NCBI RefSeq assembly: GCF_014518425.1
Contig: NZ_JACVCU010000001.1
Location: forward strand, 124,001-188,000
Direction: 5' to 3'
From: Terrabacter sp. MAHUQ-38
GTDB taxonomy: Bacteria > Actinomycetota > Actinomycetes > Actinomycetales > Dermatophilaceae
DNA length: 64,000 nt
Shown one piece after another: positions 1 to 8,865 of the stretch. Numbering within the stretch: the first letter of the stretch is position 1; every line of letters begins with the position of its first letter. The position numbers and the translations under genes are program-made. The notes beneath the pieces were generated by a model. The model searched no databases and was not told the DNA's origin. It worked only from the letters and a program-made list of their open reading frames with translations.

Positions 1-2
1 AG

Positions 3-1283
3 CGATTCATCACCTCGGCCGAGTCCGACATGGTCGACAACGTCGTCCACTACGTCCTGGCCCGTCCCGAGGGGGCCGGCCCGGGCACGAAGGGTCTCAG
101 CCTCTTCATCGTGCCGAAGTACCACGTCGACCTCGAGACCGGTGAGCTCGGCGCACGCAACGGCGCCCACGTCACCAACGTCGAGCACAAGATGGGCCTC
201 AAGGTCTCCACGACGTGCGAGGTCACGTTCGGTGAGCACGAGCCGGCCGTCGGCACGCTCCTCGGCGACGTCCACGACGGCATCGCCCAGATGTTCAAGG
301 TCATCGAGAACGCCCGCATGTTCGTCGGCACGAAGGCGATCGCCACCCTCTCGACCGGCTACCTCAACGCGCTGGAGTACGCCAAGGAGCGCGTCCAGGG
401 AGCCGACCTGACCCGGATGACCGACAAGGGCGCGCCGCGCGTCACCATCACGCACCACCCCGACGTGCGCCGCTCGCTCATGCTCCAGAAGGCGTACGCC
501 GAGGGCCTGCGGGCGCTCGTCGTCTACACCGCGAGCCAGCAAGACACCGTCAACCAGGCCCAGGCCGGCAACCCGGCCGCCCCCCTCGAGGAGGGCTCGA
601 CGGCCGAGCTCGCCAACCGGATCAGCGACCTCATGCTGCCGCTCGTCAAGGGTCTCGGCTCGGAGCGAGCCTGGGTGCTGCTCGGCACCGAGTCCCTCCA
701 GACCTACGGCGGCTCGGGGTTCCTGCAGGACTACCCGGTCGAGCAGTACGTCCGCGACGCGAAGATCGACACGCTCTACGAGGGCACGACCGCCATCCAG
801 GGACTCGACTTCTTCTTCCGCAAGATCGTCCGCGACAAGGGCCAGGCGCTGCAGCACGTCGCCGGCCAGATCCAGGAGTTCGCCAAGGACCTCGGCGGCT
901 CGCTCGACACCGAGCGCGAGCTGCTGGGCAAGGCGCTCGAGGACGTCCAGGGCATCCTCGGCCACATGATCGGCGACCTCGTGAAGAGCGACCCGCGCAC
1001 CGGCGGCGAGGTGGCCAACCTCTACAAGGTCGGCCAGAACACGACGCGCCTGCTCCTCGCGGCCGGTGACCTCGTCGTGGGTTGGCTGCTGCTGCGCCAG
1101 GCCGAGGTCGCCGAGGCGGCGCTCGACGCTGGAGCGTCCGGCAAGGACGTCGACTTCTACCGGGGCAAGGTCGCAGCGGCCTCGTTCTACGCCAAGAACG
1201 TCCTCCCGAAGCTGGCCGCCGAGCGCGCCATCGCCGAGGCGACTGACAACGAGCTCATGGACGTGCCCGAGTCCGCGTTCTGA
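3..1283 (+). CDS. Acyl-CoA dehydrogenase, C-terminal part (5' end outside window)
   Basis: Only the last ~426 residues are present; the frame is open to the window edge, so the start is missing. The protein should oxidise an acyl-CoA to the 2-enoyl-CoA with FAD in beta-oxidation. The motif [14 protein letters not shown] followed by YEGTTAIQ is the conserved C-terminal signature of the family; the glutamate of YEGT is the expected catalytic base. About 150 residues follow that motif, as in the long (~600 residue) acyl-CoA dehydrogenases with an extra C-terminal helical domain. The gene ends at a strong hairpin and converges on an acetyltransferase gene. Confidence 0.93.
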   Translation, partial: RFITSAESDMVDNVVHYVLARPEGAGPGTKGLSLFIVPKYHVDLETGELGARNGAHVTNVEHKMGLKVSTTCEVTFGEHEPAVGTLLGDVHDGIAQMFKVIENARMFVGTKAIATLSTGYLNALEYAKERVQGADLTRMTDKGAPRVTITHHPDVRRSLMLQKAYAEGLRALVVYTASQQDTVNQAQAGNPAAPLEEGSTAELANRISDLMLPLVKGLGSERAWVLLGTESLQTYGGSGFLQDYPVEQYVRDAKIDTLYEGTTAIQGLDFFFRKIVRDKGQALQHVAGQIQEFAKDLGGSLDTERELLGKALEDVQGILGHMIGDLVKSDPRTGGEVANLYKVGQNTTRLLLAAGDLVVGWLLLRQAEVAEAALDAGASGKDVDFYRGKVAAASFYAKNVLPKLAAERAIAEATDNELMDVPESAF

Positions 1284-1300
1284 CCACCTGACCCAATGCC

Positions 1301-1345
1301 GAAGGCCGCAGACCGCACCCCCTGACAGTGCGGTCTGCGGCCTTC
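1301..1345. terminator. Bidirectional terminator hairpin
   Basis: A perfect 17-bp inverted repeat (1301-1317 and 1329-1345) with an 11-nt loop lies between two convergent genes, 17 nt after one stop and 6 nt from the other. There is no long T tract, as is usual in high-GC actinobacteria. Confidence 0.75.
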
Positions 1346-1351
1346 GACGTG

Positions 1352-2377
1352 TCAGTCGAGCGTGCGGTGGTACGCGGGGCAGAGCTCGACGATGCGGAAG
1401 CCGAGGTCCTCGTTGATCGAGACCATCCAGGAGTTCGTGTCGTCGTTGCCCGTCACGATCCGCTTGCGCTCCGGGTGGTCCGCCTGCAGCCGCCGGAGGT
1501 TCTCGACCTTGACCGCCATCCCGAGGCGGCGTCCGCGGTGGTCGCGGTGCACGAGCGTGCCCCACTGCCAGACGATGGTCGGGGCTCCTGAGGGCAGGAT
1601 GAGGTCGGAGTAGGCGACGACGTCACCCGTGGCCTCGTGCACCGCCACCGTGGTCAGGCGGACGCGTCCCTGCTTGCGGAACAGCTCGAGGTGGTCGCGG
1701 TAGCGCTCCGGCGTGAACGACTCCTCCTCGAACTCGATCTCGCCCGTCGGCGCGTCGACGGCGAGCTGGTTCATGACGGCGCACAGCGACGCCTGGAGGG
1801 GCTCCGGCACGCCACCGACATGGGTCTCGAGACGGTAGTCTCCCTCCCACCGCGCGCGGGCGGCCTCGGCGTGGCGCGTCAGCAGGTCGTCGTCGACCGG
1901 TAGCTGGAGATGGCGCATGATCTCGGTGTTGCTGAGTCGGAAACCGTGGCGCTCGGCGAACCGGCGGTACGGGTGCCCTTCTGATGCGGGGGGCACGAAG
2001 AAGTCGGTGAGGACCTTGGTGCGGCCCTCCTCGCGGGCCCGCTGCATGGCACGCTCGGTGAGCGCCGATCCGACGCCACGGCCGCGGTGGGCCGGGTCGA
2101 CCTGCACGTCGAACCAGGCCATCGAGGTGTTGTCGGCCATCGGCAGCCAGATGGTCGCGACCCCGACGAGCTCGTCGCCGTCGTAGGCGCCCCACACCTG
2201 CTTGCGCTCCGCCTCGTCGACGTGCCGCCACTCGGCGACCATCTCGGCCTGCGACGGCCCCTCGTACCAAGGCCGCTCGTGTCCCTTGCTGGCGACGATG
2301 ACGTCGTGGGCCCGGGAGCAGACCGCGTCGTCGTGCTCGTCGATGAGCCGGGTGTCGATGTGGAGCCTGGTGTCCAT
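1352..2377 (-). CDS. Tandem GNAT-domain N-acetyltransferase
   Basis: The 341-residue protein has two GNAT-like halves. The first carries the acetyl-CoA binding motif RGRGVGSAL near residues 98-106 in a VDPAHRGRG context. The second carries HRDHRGRRLGMAV and ends with a typical GNAT C-terminus (SINEDLGFRIVE). Two fused GNAT domains also occur in mycothiol synthase, but nothing here identifies that enzyme, and the acceptor substrate is unknown. I chose the ATG at 2377 because a TACCGT hexamer ends 7 nt before it, which fits a leaderless mRNA; the open frame continues far upstream without support. Confidence 0.85.
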   Translation of the reverse strand: MDTRLHIDTRLIDEHDDAVCSRAHDVIVASKGHERPWYEGPSQAEMVAEWRHVDEAERKQVWGAYDGDELVGVATIWLPMADNTSMAWFDVQVDPAHRGRGVGSALTERAMQRAREEGRTKVLTDFFVPPASEGHPYRRFAERHGFRLSNTEIMRHLQLPVDDDLLTRHAEAARARWEGDYRLETHVGGVPEPLQASLCAVMNQLAVDAPTGEIEFEEESFTPERYRDHLELFRKQGRVRLTTVAVHEATGDVVAYSDLILPSGAPTIVWQWGTLVHRDHRGRRLGMAVKVENLRRLQADHPERKRIVTGNDDTNSWMVSINEDLGFRIVELCPAYHRTLD

Positions 2378-2384
2378 GGACACG

Positions 2385-2390
2385 ACGGTA
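2385..2390 (-). promoter_or_regulatory. -10 element TACCGT of a leaderless mRNA
   Basis: TACCGT sits 7 nt before the ATG of the tandem-GNAT gene, and no Shine-Dalgarno sequence is visible, so transcription should start at or next to the start codon. Confidence 0.5.
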
Positions 2391-2487
2391 GGGGTCGGCG
2401 CCGGCGTCCGGCCATCGAGTTTCGACCGTCTCCGACACCCCAGCGGCCTGCGACCTGCGACCTGCACCAGGACACACCGCGCAGTCG

Positions 2488-3762
2488 TCAACCCACCGGC
2501 ATCGGATCGCGGTGTGTCGACGGCTGGTCGGTGTGTTGCCGCGTGGTGCGCAGGAGCAGAAGACCGCCGGCGAGCACAGCGAACCCGGCGACCGGTGTCA
2601 CGTCGCCGACGAGGAAGAAGACCGGTCGGTTGCCGAGCACGTCGACGCCGACGATCGACACGATGAGGATGCCGAAGAAGAGGACTGCGGCCGAGACTGC
2701 AGCCACGGCGTCGACCCAGCGTCGACGGTCGCCGGAGCCGTCCGATGTGGCACGTGGCCCGCGGTCGAAGCGCACGAAGACGGCGACGAGGACCGCGGTG
2801 ACAGCGGCGAGCACAGCGAACACGAGCGGACGCGTCAGCCACCACCCCGATGAGGCGACATCGGGCTGCTCGACCCCGACGGCAGGACCGAGGAGAAGGA
2901 CCGCCATGAGCGACGTGAGGTGCCACAGGAACGCCGTCATCGCGTAGGGACACGCCATGGCGACCGCGCCCCAGACCCTCGGACGCGCGAGGACCCGCCC
3001 CATGACCGGCCGCAGCACGACGGCGAGGCCGCAGATGCCGAATCCCTGCATGAGCAGGGCCGCCGTCGGGGGAGCCATGTTGGACACGGCCTCACCCGGG
3101 AGGCCCACCATCGAGACCGGGTAGGGCCCGAGCGCAACCGCCAGCCCCATCGCCCCGAACCCGACGATGACCATCAGCCACCCCCGCGCCGTCGTGAGGA
3201 GCCCATCGCGCCAAGCGAATCCGAGCTGGTGCAACGCGAGCCACACGAACGCGAAGTTGAGGTTGCCGACCAGAGAAGGGCCCCCGCCGAAGCGCACGAC
3301 GTCGACGACGACGGCCAGGCTGACGAGCGCGACGACGACCCGCCGCCCCCACCGCAGGTGCAGCTCTCGCATCAGTGGAGCCAGGGCACAGGCGCCGAGG
3401 TAGATCCCGACGAACCACAACAGCTGCGGCACCATCACGAGCGCGTCCCGGACGAGGCGTCCCGCGGCACCCGGTCGGTCGGTCAGCCCGGACACGTCGG
3501 CGACCAGACCGATCCCGACCCACACCGTTAGGAACGCGAGGGTTGGGCGCAGCAGGCGCGCGGCCCGCGCGCGGAAGAACACGGCATACCGACCGGCGTA
3601 TGCCGGGTGGCGGCGTCCCAGCGACTCGAGGGTGTGGGCGTGGGCGACACCGCCGACGAGGAAGAAGAGCGGCATGACCTGGAGCACCCAGGTCAGCGGC
3701 TGGAGCGCCGGGACGGCGGCGAGCGCGTTCGTGACCTGGCCATCATGGGTGATCGCGACCAT
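2488..3762 (-). CDS. Acyltransferase-3-like membrane protein, N-terminus interrupted by an in-frame TGA
   Basis: A 424-residue reading frame with about ten hydrophobic segments, resembling the acyltransferase 3 family of integral membrane acyltransferases that decorate sugars or envelope polymers. The first ATG (3762) lies inside the first membrane segment. Upstream in the same frame are residues RDRWVDTLRVGSLLVVVLGHW, the expected family N-terminus including its first membrane helix, but no ATG, GTG or TTG precedes them before an in-frame TGA at 3853-3855. A further in-frame ATG lies at 3909, beyond the stop. The gene is therefore either a nonsense mutant (CGA to TGA is the simplest change), a start at CTG, or a sequencing error. 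The predicted function is from family resemblance only. Confidence 0.7.
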   Translation of the reverse strand: MVAITHDGQVTNALAAVPALQPLTWVLQVMPLFFLVGGVAHAHTLESLGRRHPAYAGRYAVFFRARAARLLRPTLAFLTVWVGIGLVADVSGLTDRPGAAGRLVRDALVMVPQLLWFVGIYLGACALAPLMRELHLRWGRRVVVALVSLAVVVDVVRFGGGPSLVGNLNFAFVWLALHQLGFAWRDGLLTTARGWLMVIVGFGAMGLAVALGPYPVSMVGLPGEAVSNMAPPTAALLMQGFGICGLAVVLRPVMGRVLARPRVWGAVAMACPYAMTAFLWHLTSLMAVLLLGPAVGVEQPDVASSGWWLTRPLVFAVLAAVTAVLVAVFVRFDRGPRATSDGSGDRRRWVDAVAAVSAAVLFFGILIVSIVGVDVLGNRPVFFLVGDVTPVAGFAVLAGGLLLLRTTRQHTDQPSTHRDPMPVG

Positions 3763-3920
3763 GAGCCAGTGGCCGAGGACGACGACGAGCAGGGAGCCGA
3801 CCCGCAGCGTGTCTACCCAGCGGTCGCGTCCGGGGGCGTTGTGGCCGCGATCTCAGCGGCGCGGGGGCGTGTGGACGTCGGGCGCCCGCGGGTCTGGCTC
3901 ACAGCCCATGGAAGCACCGA

Positions 3921-3960
3921 CGGCGGTCTGAGCAGATGAGTTCTCCTGCTCAGACCGCCG
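3921..3960 (-). terminator. Terminator hairpin after the DUF6458-type gene
   Basis: Perfect 15-bp inverted repeat (3921-3935 with 3946-3960) with a 10-nt loop, lying 24 nt after the stop of the small membrane protein gene transcribed on the minus strand. Confidence 0.7.
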
Positions 3961-3983
3961 TCGCGGGTGGTGCCGGCCGGCCG

Positions 3984-4274
3984 TCAGATCGTGTCGTCGC
4001 GGCGGTCAACCGGGCGCTCTACGACGTCCGGCTCTCTGCGGCGCTCGACGACGTCCGGCTCTCCGCGGCGCTCGGTCACGGTGGTGTGCTGGGTCCGCGT
4101 GCGCTGGGCGTTCATGACGAGTCCGAGGATGATCGCGAGCGCCCCGCCGATCATGAGGATGATCCCGATGGTGTTGCCCGTGCCGCTGCTCAGGTTGAGC
4201 ACGTTGGAGTCGAGGTTCGTGAAGTAGAAGATCGCACCGACCACGAGCAGAAAGATCCCGAGTCCGATACCCAT
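3984..4274 (-). CDS. DUF6458-type small membrane protein
   Basis: The 96-residue protein begins MGIGLGIFLLVVGAIFYF and has two membrane helices separated by a short loop, followed by a charged, Arg/Glu-rich tail. This matches the small actinobacterial DUF6458 family, whose function is unknown. The start at 4274 is supported by AAGGAGA six bases upstream. The tail contains a nine-residue unit (EPDVVERR-type) encoded twice by a 27-nt direct repeat. A terminator hairpin follows the stop. Confidence 0.85.
   Translation of the reverse strand: MGIGLGIFLLVVGAIFYFTNLDSNVLNLSSGTGNTIGIILMIGGALAIILGLVMNAQRTRTQHTTVTERRGEPDVVERRREPDVVERPVDRRDDTI
4014..4067 (-). repeat. Two 27-nt direct repeats in the DUF6458-type gene
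   Basis: Units 4014-4040 and 4041-4067 are nearly identical (two differences) and encode repeated EPDVVER segments in the charged tail; a partial third unit follows. Probably slippage-generated and variable in length between strains. Confidence 0.75.
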
Positions 4275-4342
4275 GACATCTCCTTGGTTGGGGGCACACC
4301 ACATCGCGTGCCTGCACACGACATACCCGTACGAGCCCGACT

Positions 4343-4369
4343 GTCCACGGGGAGGGTGCCACCGTGGAC
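4343..4369 (-). terminator. Hairpin after the membrane protein gene at 4406
   Basis: 8-bp perfect inverted repeat (4343-4350 and 4362-4369) with an 11-nt loop, just after the stop of the upstream minus-strand gene and before the DUF6458-type gene. Confidence 0.45.
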
Positions 4370-4405
4370 GGGAGGGGGCCGCGACGAGCAGCCGGAACCG
4401 GGCGG

Positions 4406-5362
4406 TCAGGGCACGCGACGCCTGCGGAACGCGAGGCTGAGCCCCGACACGAGGAGCATGACGGCGGCCACGCCGATCGCCATCGCGATCTCGTAGTAGA
4501 GGTTGCGGGCCGCGAGGCCGTAGGCGGCGTCGGCGATGGTGCGCGCCACGTCCGAGCCGACGGGACGCAGCAGCGGCTCGCGCGAGATCATGATGACGAG
4601 GGCGAGCGCGAGCGAGAGGACGATCCAGCCCACCGCGACAAGGCTCGTGGCCGCGCGTCGGCGCCGGGCCAGTACGACCGCGAGCAGGGCGAGCACCCCG
4701 ACGAGCACCGGCGCCCACGACCCCCACGCATCGGCGACACGGTAGACCTGCTGTGCCTTCTGGAGGTCGCTGGCCTTGGCGAGCGGGATGGTGACGACGG
4801 GCGCGATGGACGCGGCGTCCCGGACACCCGCCTGCTCGAGCCGCGAGGTCAGGGCGGGCACGGGCACCTTCAGACGCACGGCGACCCGACCCTGGCCGTC
4901 GAGGGTCGTGTCGGCGCGTCCCTCCATGACGCCGATGAGCTGGGTGTGGACGGCGCGGATGCCCTCGGTCCACGCCTCGGAGACCTCGGGACTCGCGACC
5001 AGCGTTGCGGCCTCGACGCGGATGGGGGCCTCGAGTGCCTTCTCGATCGCGGGCCGGAGCGTCACGGCGCCCAGGACGCCGTCGACGATGCCGTCAGTGA
5101 GGGCCTCCTGCACGAGGGGGTTGCGGACGACGGGCTTCAGCTCCTCGACGAAGACGTCGGTGCGCGTCAGCATGACCGACGCCCAGAACGCGACGAGTGA
5201 GACGGGCAGCAGGACGATCGCGAGGAGCCCACAGAGTCCCGAGAGGATCGACCGGCCGACGCCGCCGGATGCCTGCTGTGCCACGCCTGCCACCTGCCCG
5301 TCCGATGCAGGCCGGGGCGGTCCCGGCCTAGACCCCTCGGAGGTCGAGAGCCAGTCTGGCAT
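4406..5362 (-). CDS. Conserved actinobacterial membrane protein, function unknown
   Basis: About 318 residues: one N-terminal membrane helix (ILSGLCGLLAIVLLPVSLVA region), a ~150-residue probably extracytoplasmic domain rich in Glu, Val and Ala with VRNPLVQEALTDGIVDGVL and two internal segments suggesting duplicated helices, then three C-terminal helices and an Arg-rich end (FRRRRVP). I do not recognise a function. The ATG at 5362 overlaps the end of the upstream thioredoxin/NHL gene by 35 nt; GTG codons at 5293 and slightly downstream are alternatives. The overlap suggests co-transcription with the thioredoxin and nitrilase genes. Confidence 0.75.
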   Translation of the reverse strand: MPDWLSTSEGSRPGPPRPASDGQVAGVAQQASGGVGRSILSGLCGLLAIVLLPVSLVAFWASVMLTRTDVFVEELKPVVRNPLVQEALTDGIVDGVLGAVTLRPAIEKALEAPIRVEAATLVASPEVSEAWTEGIRAVHTQLIGVMEGRADTTLDGQGRVAVRLKVPVPALTSRLEQAGVRDAASIAPVVTIPLAKASDLQKAQQVYRVADAWGSWAPVLVGVLALLAVVLARRRRAATSLVAVGWIVLSLALALVIMISREPLLRPVGSDVARTIADAAYGLAARNLYYEIAMAIGVAAVMLLVSGLSLAFRRRRVP

Positions 5363-7187
5363 CCGCCGACGCATCGAGGACGACGGGGATGCCCCAGTCC
5401 TGCTGGAACAGATGGCACGCGGCGTGCTCGGGCACCTCGCCCGTCTCGGGGTCTCCGTCGCACGAAGCCGCCTGCACCGACACGTGCAGGGTGCCGGAGC
5501 CGATGCCGTCACGCAGGACGAGGGTGCGGGTCAGGCCCTCGGCGCGCCCGGCCCCCGAGACCAGGAGGGCATCGGGGGTCGCCGAGACGTCGAGCCGAGT
5601 CGGGTCGCCCCAACGATGGTCGAGCTTCTGCCCGGCCGGCGGCACGAACGTGACCTCGAGCAGGACCTCACCGGCCGGCAGTGGCGTCGACGGACGCTGC
5701 GTGCGGTGGGCCGGCCCGTCGACGCGCTGGGCGTCCACGGGCAGGGCGACCCGCGTCAGCCGGTGGGCGGCCGACTCGACGACGACGAGGCGCGTCTCGC
5801 CCGTCTCCGGATCGCGCTCGACGACGGCGTCGCTCGGCTCGGCGAGACCCTGCGCGAGGGTCGTCACCTGGAGCGTGGCGGGGTCGAATCGGCGGACTGC
5901 ACCGTTGTACGTGTCGCTGACGGCAACCGACCCGTCGGGCAGCTCGGTGACGCCGAGCGGGTGCTGGAGCAGCGCGTCGGCGGCGTCACCGTCGCGGTGC
6001 CCGAAGTCGAACAGGCCTGTCCCGACGTGGGTCTCGACCACCAGGCCGTCGGCGGTCGACACGACGGACCGCAGCGCGGACGTCTCCGAGTCGGCGACCC
6101 ACACTCGGTCGCCTGAGGCAGAGGTGGCCAGGCCGGAGGGCTGCGCGAACCACGCCTTCGCCGCCGGCCCGTCGAGGAGCCCTTCGTTCGACGTGCCACC
6201 GATGAGCTCGACGACACCGTCCTCGGGCGTGTCACCGGGCGTCCAGGACCAGAGCTGGTGCGTGCCCGCCATGGCGATCACGACGCGCTCGCCGAGCCAC
6301 GCGAGGTCCCAGGGGCTCGAGAGCGGCTGGTCGAGGGCGGGACCTCCGCCGGTGCGCTCGCGCAGCTGGGCACCCGTGCCGGCGAGCGTGAAGACAGTTC
6401 CGTCGGAGACACGAATTCCCTTGAGCTGGTGGTTGACCGAGTCGGCGACGAGGACGTCCACGCCGAGACGTTGCGCGGCCTCGGGGGTCGCGAGCAGGAC
6501 ACCCTGCGGCTCGTCGAACACACCCTGCCCACCCCATCGTGCCCGCTCGGTGACGAGGTCCTGCTCGAGGTGGACGACCGCGTGGTTCGCCGTGTCCGAC
6601 ACGACGAACGAGCCGTCGTCCAGGGCAACGGCCTTGCCCGGGAAGCGCAGCGTGGTGTCGGGCGCGCGGAACGGGACGTAGGGGTCGTCGCCGGGCTGGA
6701 GGGTGCCCTTGGCCCCGTGCTCCTCGATGAGCTCGGCGACGAGGGCTGCGAGGCCGGGCCCGTGTCCCTCGCCGGACATGGAGGCGACGACGAAGCCCTC
6801 GGGGTCGATGACGACGAGCGTCGGCCACGCCCGCGCGGTGTAGGCCCGCCACGTCACGAGCTCGGGGTCGTCGAGCACCGGGTGGTGGACGGCATACCGC
6901 TCGACGGCGGCAGCCAGGGCGTCGGCGTCGGCCTCGTGCTCGAACTTCGGGGAGTGCACCCCGATGATCGTCAGAGCGTCGGGGAACTGCGCCTCGACTG
7001 GGCGCAGCTCGTCGAGGACGTGGAGGCAGTTGACGCAGCAGAACGTCCAGAAGTCCAGGACGCAGACACGACCTCGGAGGTCGGCGAGCGAGATCGCCCG
7101 GCCACCCGTGTTGAGCCACCCGCGCCCGACGAGCTCGGGTGCGCGCACCTTGACGCGCGCCCGCAACGACCTGGCCTGCGCGGTCAC
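5328..7187 (-). CDS. NHLRC2-like thioredoxin-fold/NHL-repeat protein
   Basis: 619 residues from a GTG start. Residues ~1-170 form a thioredoxin-like domain with WTFCCVNCLH at 47-56; Cys51 and Cys54 make the CxxC pair expected for disulfide chemistry. Residues ~180-500 contain NHL/beta-propeller repeats (for example LATPEAAQ and LPDGSVAVSDTYNGAVRRFD), followed by a ~100-residue beta-rich domain. This order matches NHLRC2-type proteins, conserved from bacteria to animals but poorly understood. There is no signal peptide, so it is probably cytoplasmic. The GTG overlaps the upstream nitrilase stop by 4 nt (GTGA), so translation is coupled. Confidence 0.88.
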   Translation of the reverse strand: MTAQARSLRARVKVRAPELVGRGWLNTGGRAISLADLRGRVCVLDFWTFCCVNCLHVLDELRPVEAQFPDALTIIGVHSPKFEHEADADALAAAVERYAVHHPVLDDPELVTWRAYTARAWPTLVVIDPEGFVVASMSGEGHGPGLAALVAELIEEHGAKGTLQPGDDPYVPFRAPDTTLRFPGKAVALDDGSFVVSDTANHAVVHLEQDLVTERARWGGQGVFDEPQGVLLATPEAAQRLGVDVLVADSVNHQLKGIRVSDGTVFTLAGTGAQLRERTGGGPALDQPLSSPWDLAWLGERVVIAMAGTHQLWSWTPGDTPEDGVVELIGGTSNEGLLDGPAAKAWFAQPSGLATSASGDRVWVADSETSALRSVVSTADGLVVETHVGTGLFDFGHRDGDAADALLQHPLGVTELPDGSVAVSDTYNGAVRRFDPATLQVTTLAQGLAEPSDAVVERDPETGETRLVVVESAAHRLTRVALPVDAQRVDGPAHRTQRPSTPLPAGEVLLEVTFVPPAGQKLDHRWGDPTRLDVSATPDALLVSGAGRAEGLTRTLVLRDGIGSGTLHVSVQAASCDGDPETGEVPEHAACHLFQQDWGIPVVLDASADARLALDLRGV

Positions 7188-7990
7188 GAGAGTCTCCGGT
7201 CGGGCAGCACGGGGAAGCTGCGCCGCCAATCGAGCGTCGCCGCGGTGTCGACGTCGATGCTCAACACCTCCTCGTGAAGGCCCGCGGACGCGAGGACCTC
7301 CCCGGTGGCGTCCACGACCTGCGAGTGGCCACCCATCTCGTGCCGGGCGTGCGTGCCCGCGGTATTGCACTGGAGGACGACGCACTGGTCCTCGACGGCG
7401 CGGGCCTGCCCCAGCAGGGTCCAGTGGGCAACGCGCCTGCGGGGCCATGCGGCGGGGACCACGAAGACCTCGGCCCCGCGGTCGAGCAGTCGACGGTAGA
7501 GCTCGGGGAACCGCAGGTCGTAGCACGTCGAGAGGCCGACCGGCACGGGGTCACCGCCCGCGACCGGCACGTCGACGACGACGAGGTCGTCTCCGGCATC
7601 CATGAGGCTCGGCTCGCCCTCGCCGAAGCCGAAGCGGTGGATCTTGCGATACGTCGCGACGAGCTCGCCGGCCGGTGAGAACACCAGGCTGGTGTTCCAG
7701 AGCCCGTGCCCTCCGGCCTCGACCGGCGCGGCCCGCTCGACGATCGACCCGCCGTGCAGGGTCACACCGGCGTCGCGGGCTGCCGCCGAGAGGGCCTGCG
7801 CGACCGGCCCGTCGACGGGCTCGGCGCGCTCGTCCCATCTCGTGTAGTCGAACCCGCCTGCCGGCCACAGCTCGGGCAGGACGACCAGGTCGTGGCCTTC
7901 CTGGGCACGGACGAGGCCGGTGACGCGGGTCGTGCGGTCGGCGACCGTCTCGTCGTCGCCGTACGCGAGCTGGATGAGCGCAACCTTCAT
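7184..7990 (-). CDS. Nitrilase-superfamily carbon-nitrogen hydrolase
   Basis: 268 residues of the nitrilase superfamily. The Glu-Lys-Cys triad is visible: Glu40 (VVLPELW), Lys116 (YRKIHRF) and Cys156 (LSTCYDLRFPELYR). The DLRFPELYR context is typical of Nit2/omega-amidase and dipeptide-hydrolysing Nit branches, so a cytosolic amidase that repairs or scavenges small amides is likely; the substrate is not determined. The gene heads an operon with the NHLRC2-like gene. A GAGAGT hexamer 6 nt before the ATG is a possible -10 of a leaderless transcript, and the gene is divergent from a MerR-type regulator. Confidence 0.9.
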   Translation of the reverse strand: MKVALIQLAYGDDETVADRTTRVTGLVRAQEGHDLVVLPELWPAGGFDYTRWDERAEPVDGPVAQALSAAARDAGVTLHGGSIVERAAPVEAGGHGLWNTSLVFSPAGELVATYRKIHRFGFGEGEPSLMDAGDDLVVVDVPVAGGDPVPVGLSTCYDLRFPELYRRLLDRGAEVFVVPAAWPRRRVAHWTLLGQARAVEDQCVVLQCNTAGTHARHEMGGHSQVVDATGEVLASAGLHEEVLSIDVDTAATLDWRRSFPVLPDRRLS

Positions 7991-7996
7991 GCCCCA

Positions 7997-8002
7997 ACTC
8001 TC
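7997..8002 (-). promoter_or_regulatory. Possible -10 (GAGAGT) of leaderless nitrilase operon
   Basis: GAGAGT lies 6 nt before the nitrilase ATG. It keeps only the A2 and T6 positions of the consensus, so support rests mainly on the fixed spacing shared with other genes here. Confidence 0.35.
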
Positions 8003-8015
8003 ACACGGCCAGGAG

Positions 8016-8046
8016 TTGACCCTGACACCGTGTCAGGCCGTAGACC
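8016..8046 (+). promoter_or_regulatory. MerR-type promoter with 19-bp spacer and dyad operator
   Basis: TTGACC (8016-8021) and TAGACC (8041-8046) are separated by 19 bp, the long spacer typical of MerR-activated promoters. The perfect 8-bp dyad CCTGACAC/GTGTCAGG (8021-8037, one central base) occupies the spacer. The predicted start site, ~8053, is at the second ATG of the gene, so the transcript is nearly leaderless. Confidence 0.55.
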
Positions 8047-8055
8047 ATGGTCATC

Positions 8056-8865
8056 ATGTTGACGATCGGAGACTTCGCCCGACTCGCGGGAGTGACGGTG
8101 CGCATGCTGCGCCACTACGACTCCCTCGGGCTGCTCGTGCCGGCCCACGTGGACCCCGTCACGAGCTACCGGAGGTATGCCGCAGCGCAGCTCCCCCGGC
8201 TCAACCGTCTCGTTGCACTCAAGGACCTCGGGCTCACCCTCGAACAGGTGGGGACGGTCCTCGACGCGCAGGTGTCGGCTGACGAGCTGCGGGGGATGCT
8301 GACGCTGCGGCGGGCGCAGATCGAGGACCAGATCGCCGCCGACCTGGCGCGACTGGACGCGATCGAGGCGAGGCTGCGAACCATCGAGAAGGAGGGCACG
8401 ATGTCGGAGCTGGAGTATGTGGAGAAGGCGCTGCCGGCCGTACGGCTGGCGCAGGTGTCGGGGCGGGTCGCTGAGGTGACCGAGCTCGGCACCACGATCG
8501 GGCCGGCGTTCGACCGCCTGGTGGGCAGCCTCACGGCCGCAGGTGTGGCCATTCAGGCACCCTCGGTCGCCTGGTACGACGGTGACGCGGAGGGCACGAC
8601 GTGGGGCGTGGGCTTTCCCACGGCCCTCGAGTCCGTCGACCACGTCGAGGGCGCCACGGTCGCCGACCTACCGGCCGCACCGCGCGCGGTCACGGTGATC
8701 CACCGCGGGTCGATGGCGACGATCGGCGACACCTGGCAGGCACTCGCGACAGCCGTCGACGCGGCGGGCCACACGGCATACGGCCCCTGCCGGGAGGTCT
8801 ACCTCGAGACGCCGATGGGCGACCAGGACGCGTGGGTCACGGAGCTCCAGCAGCCCGTGCGCTAG
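8056..8865 (+). CDS. MerR-family regulator with GyrI-like effector domain
   Basis: 269 residues. The N-terminus (LTIGDFARLAGVTVRMLRHYDSLGLL) is a MerR winged helix-turn-helix, followed by a coiled-coil dimer helix (~75-115) and a C-terminal ~150-residue GyrI-like/AraC effector-binding domain, the BmrR/TipA-like layout that binds hydrophobic or cationic drugs. I chose ATG 8056 over 8047 because the MerR-type promoter immediately upstream predicts transcription from about 8053. It lies divergent from the nitrilase operon and its stop overlaps that of the convergent CopD-CtaG gene. Confidence 0.88.
   Translation: MLTIGDFARLAGVTVRMLRHYDSLGLLVPAHVDPVTSYRRYAAAQLPRLNRLVALKDLGLTLEQVGTVLDAQVSADELRGMLTLRRAQIEDQIAADLARLDAIEARLRTIEKEGTMSELEYVEKALPAVRLAQVSGRVAEVTELGTTIGPAFDRLVGSLTAAGVAIQAPSVAWYDGDAEGTTWGVGFPTALESVDHVEGATVADLPAAPRAVTVIHRGSMATIGDTWQALATAVDAAGHTAYGPCREVYLETPMGDQDAWVTELQQPVR

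Noticed and set aside
1352-2953. Long open frame of 533 codons
   Set aside because: Only the last 341 codons encode a GNAT protein; the upstream part overlaps the end of the acyltransferase gene and runs through the leaderless promoter.
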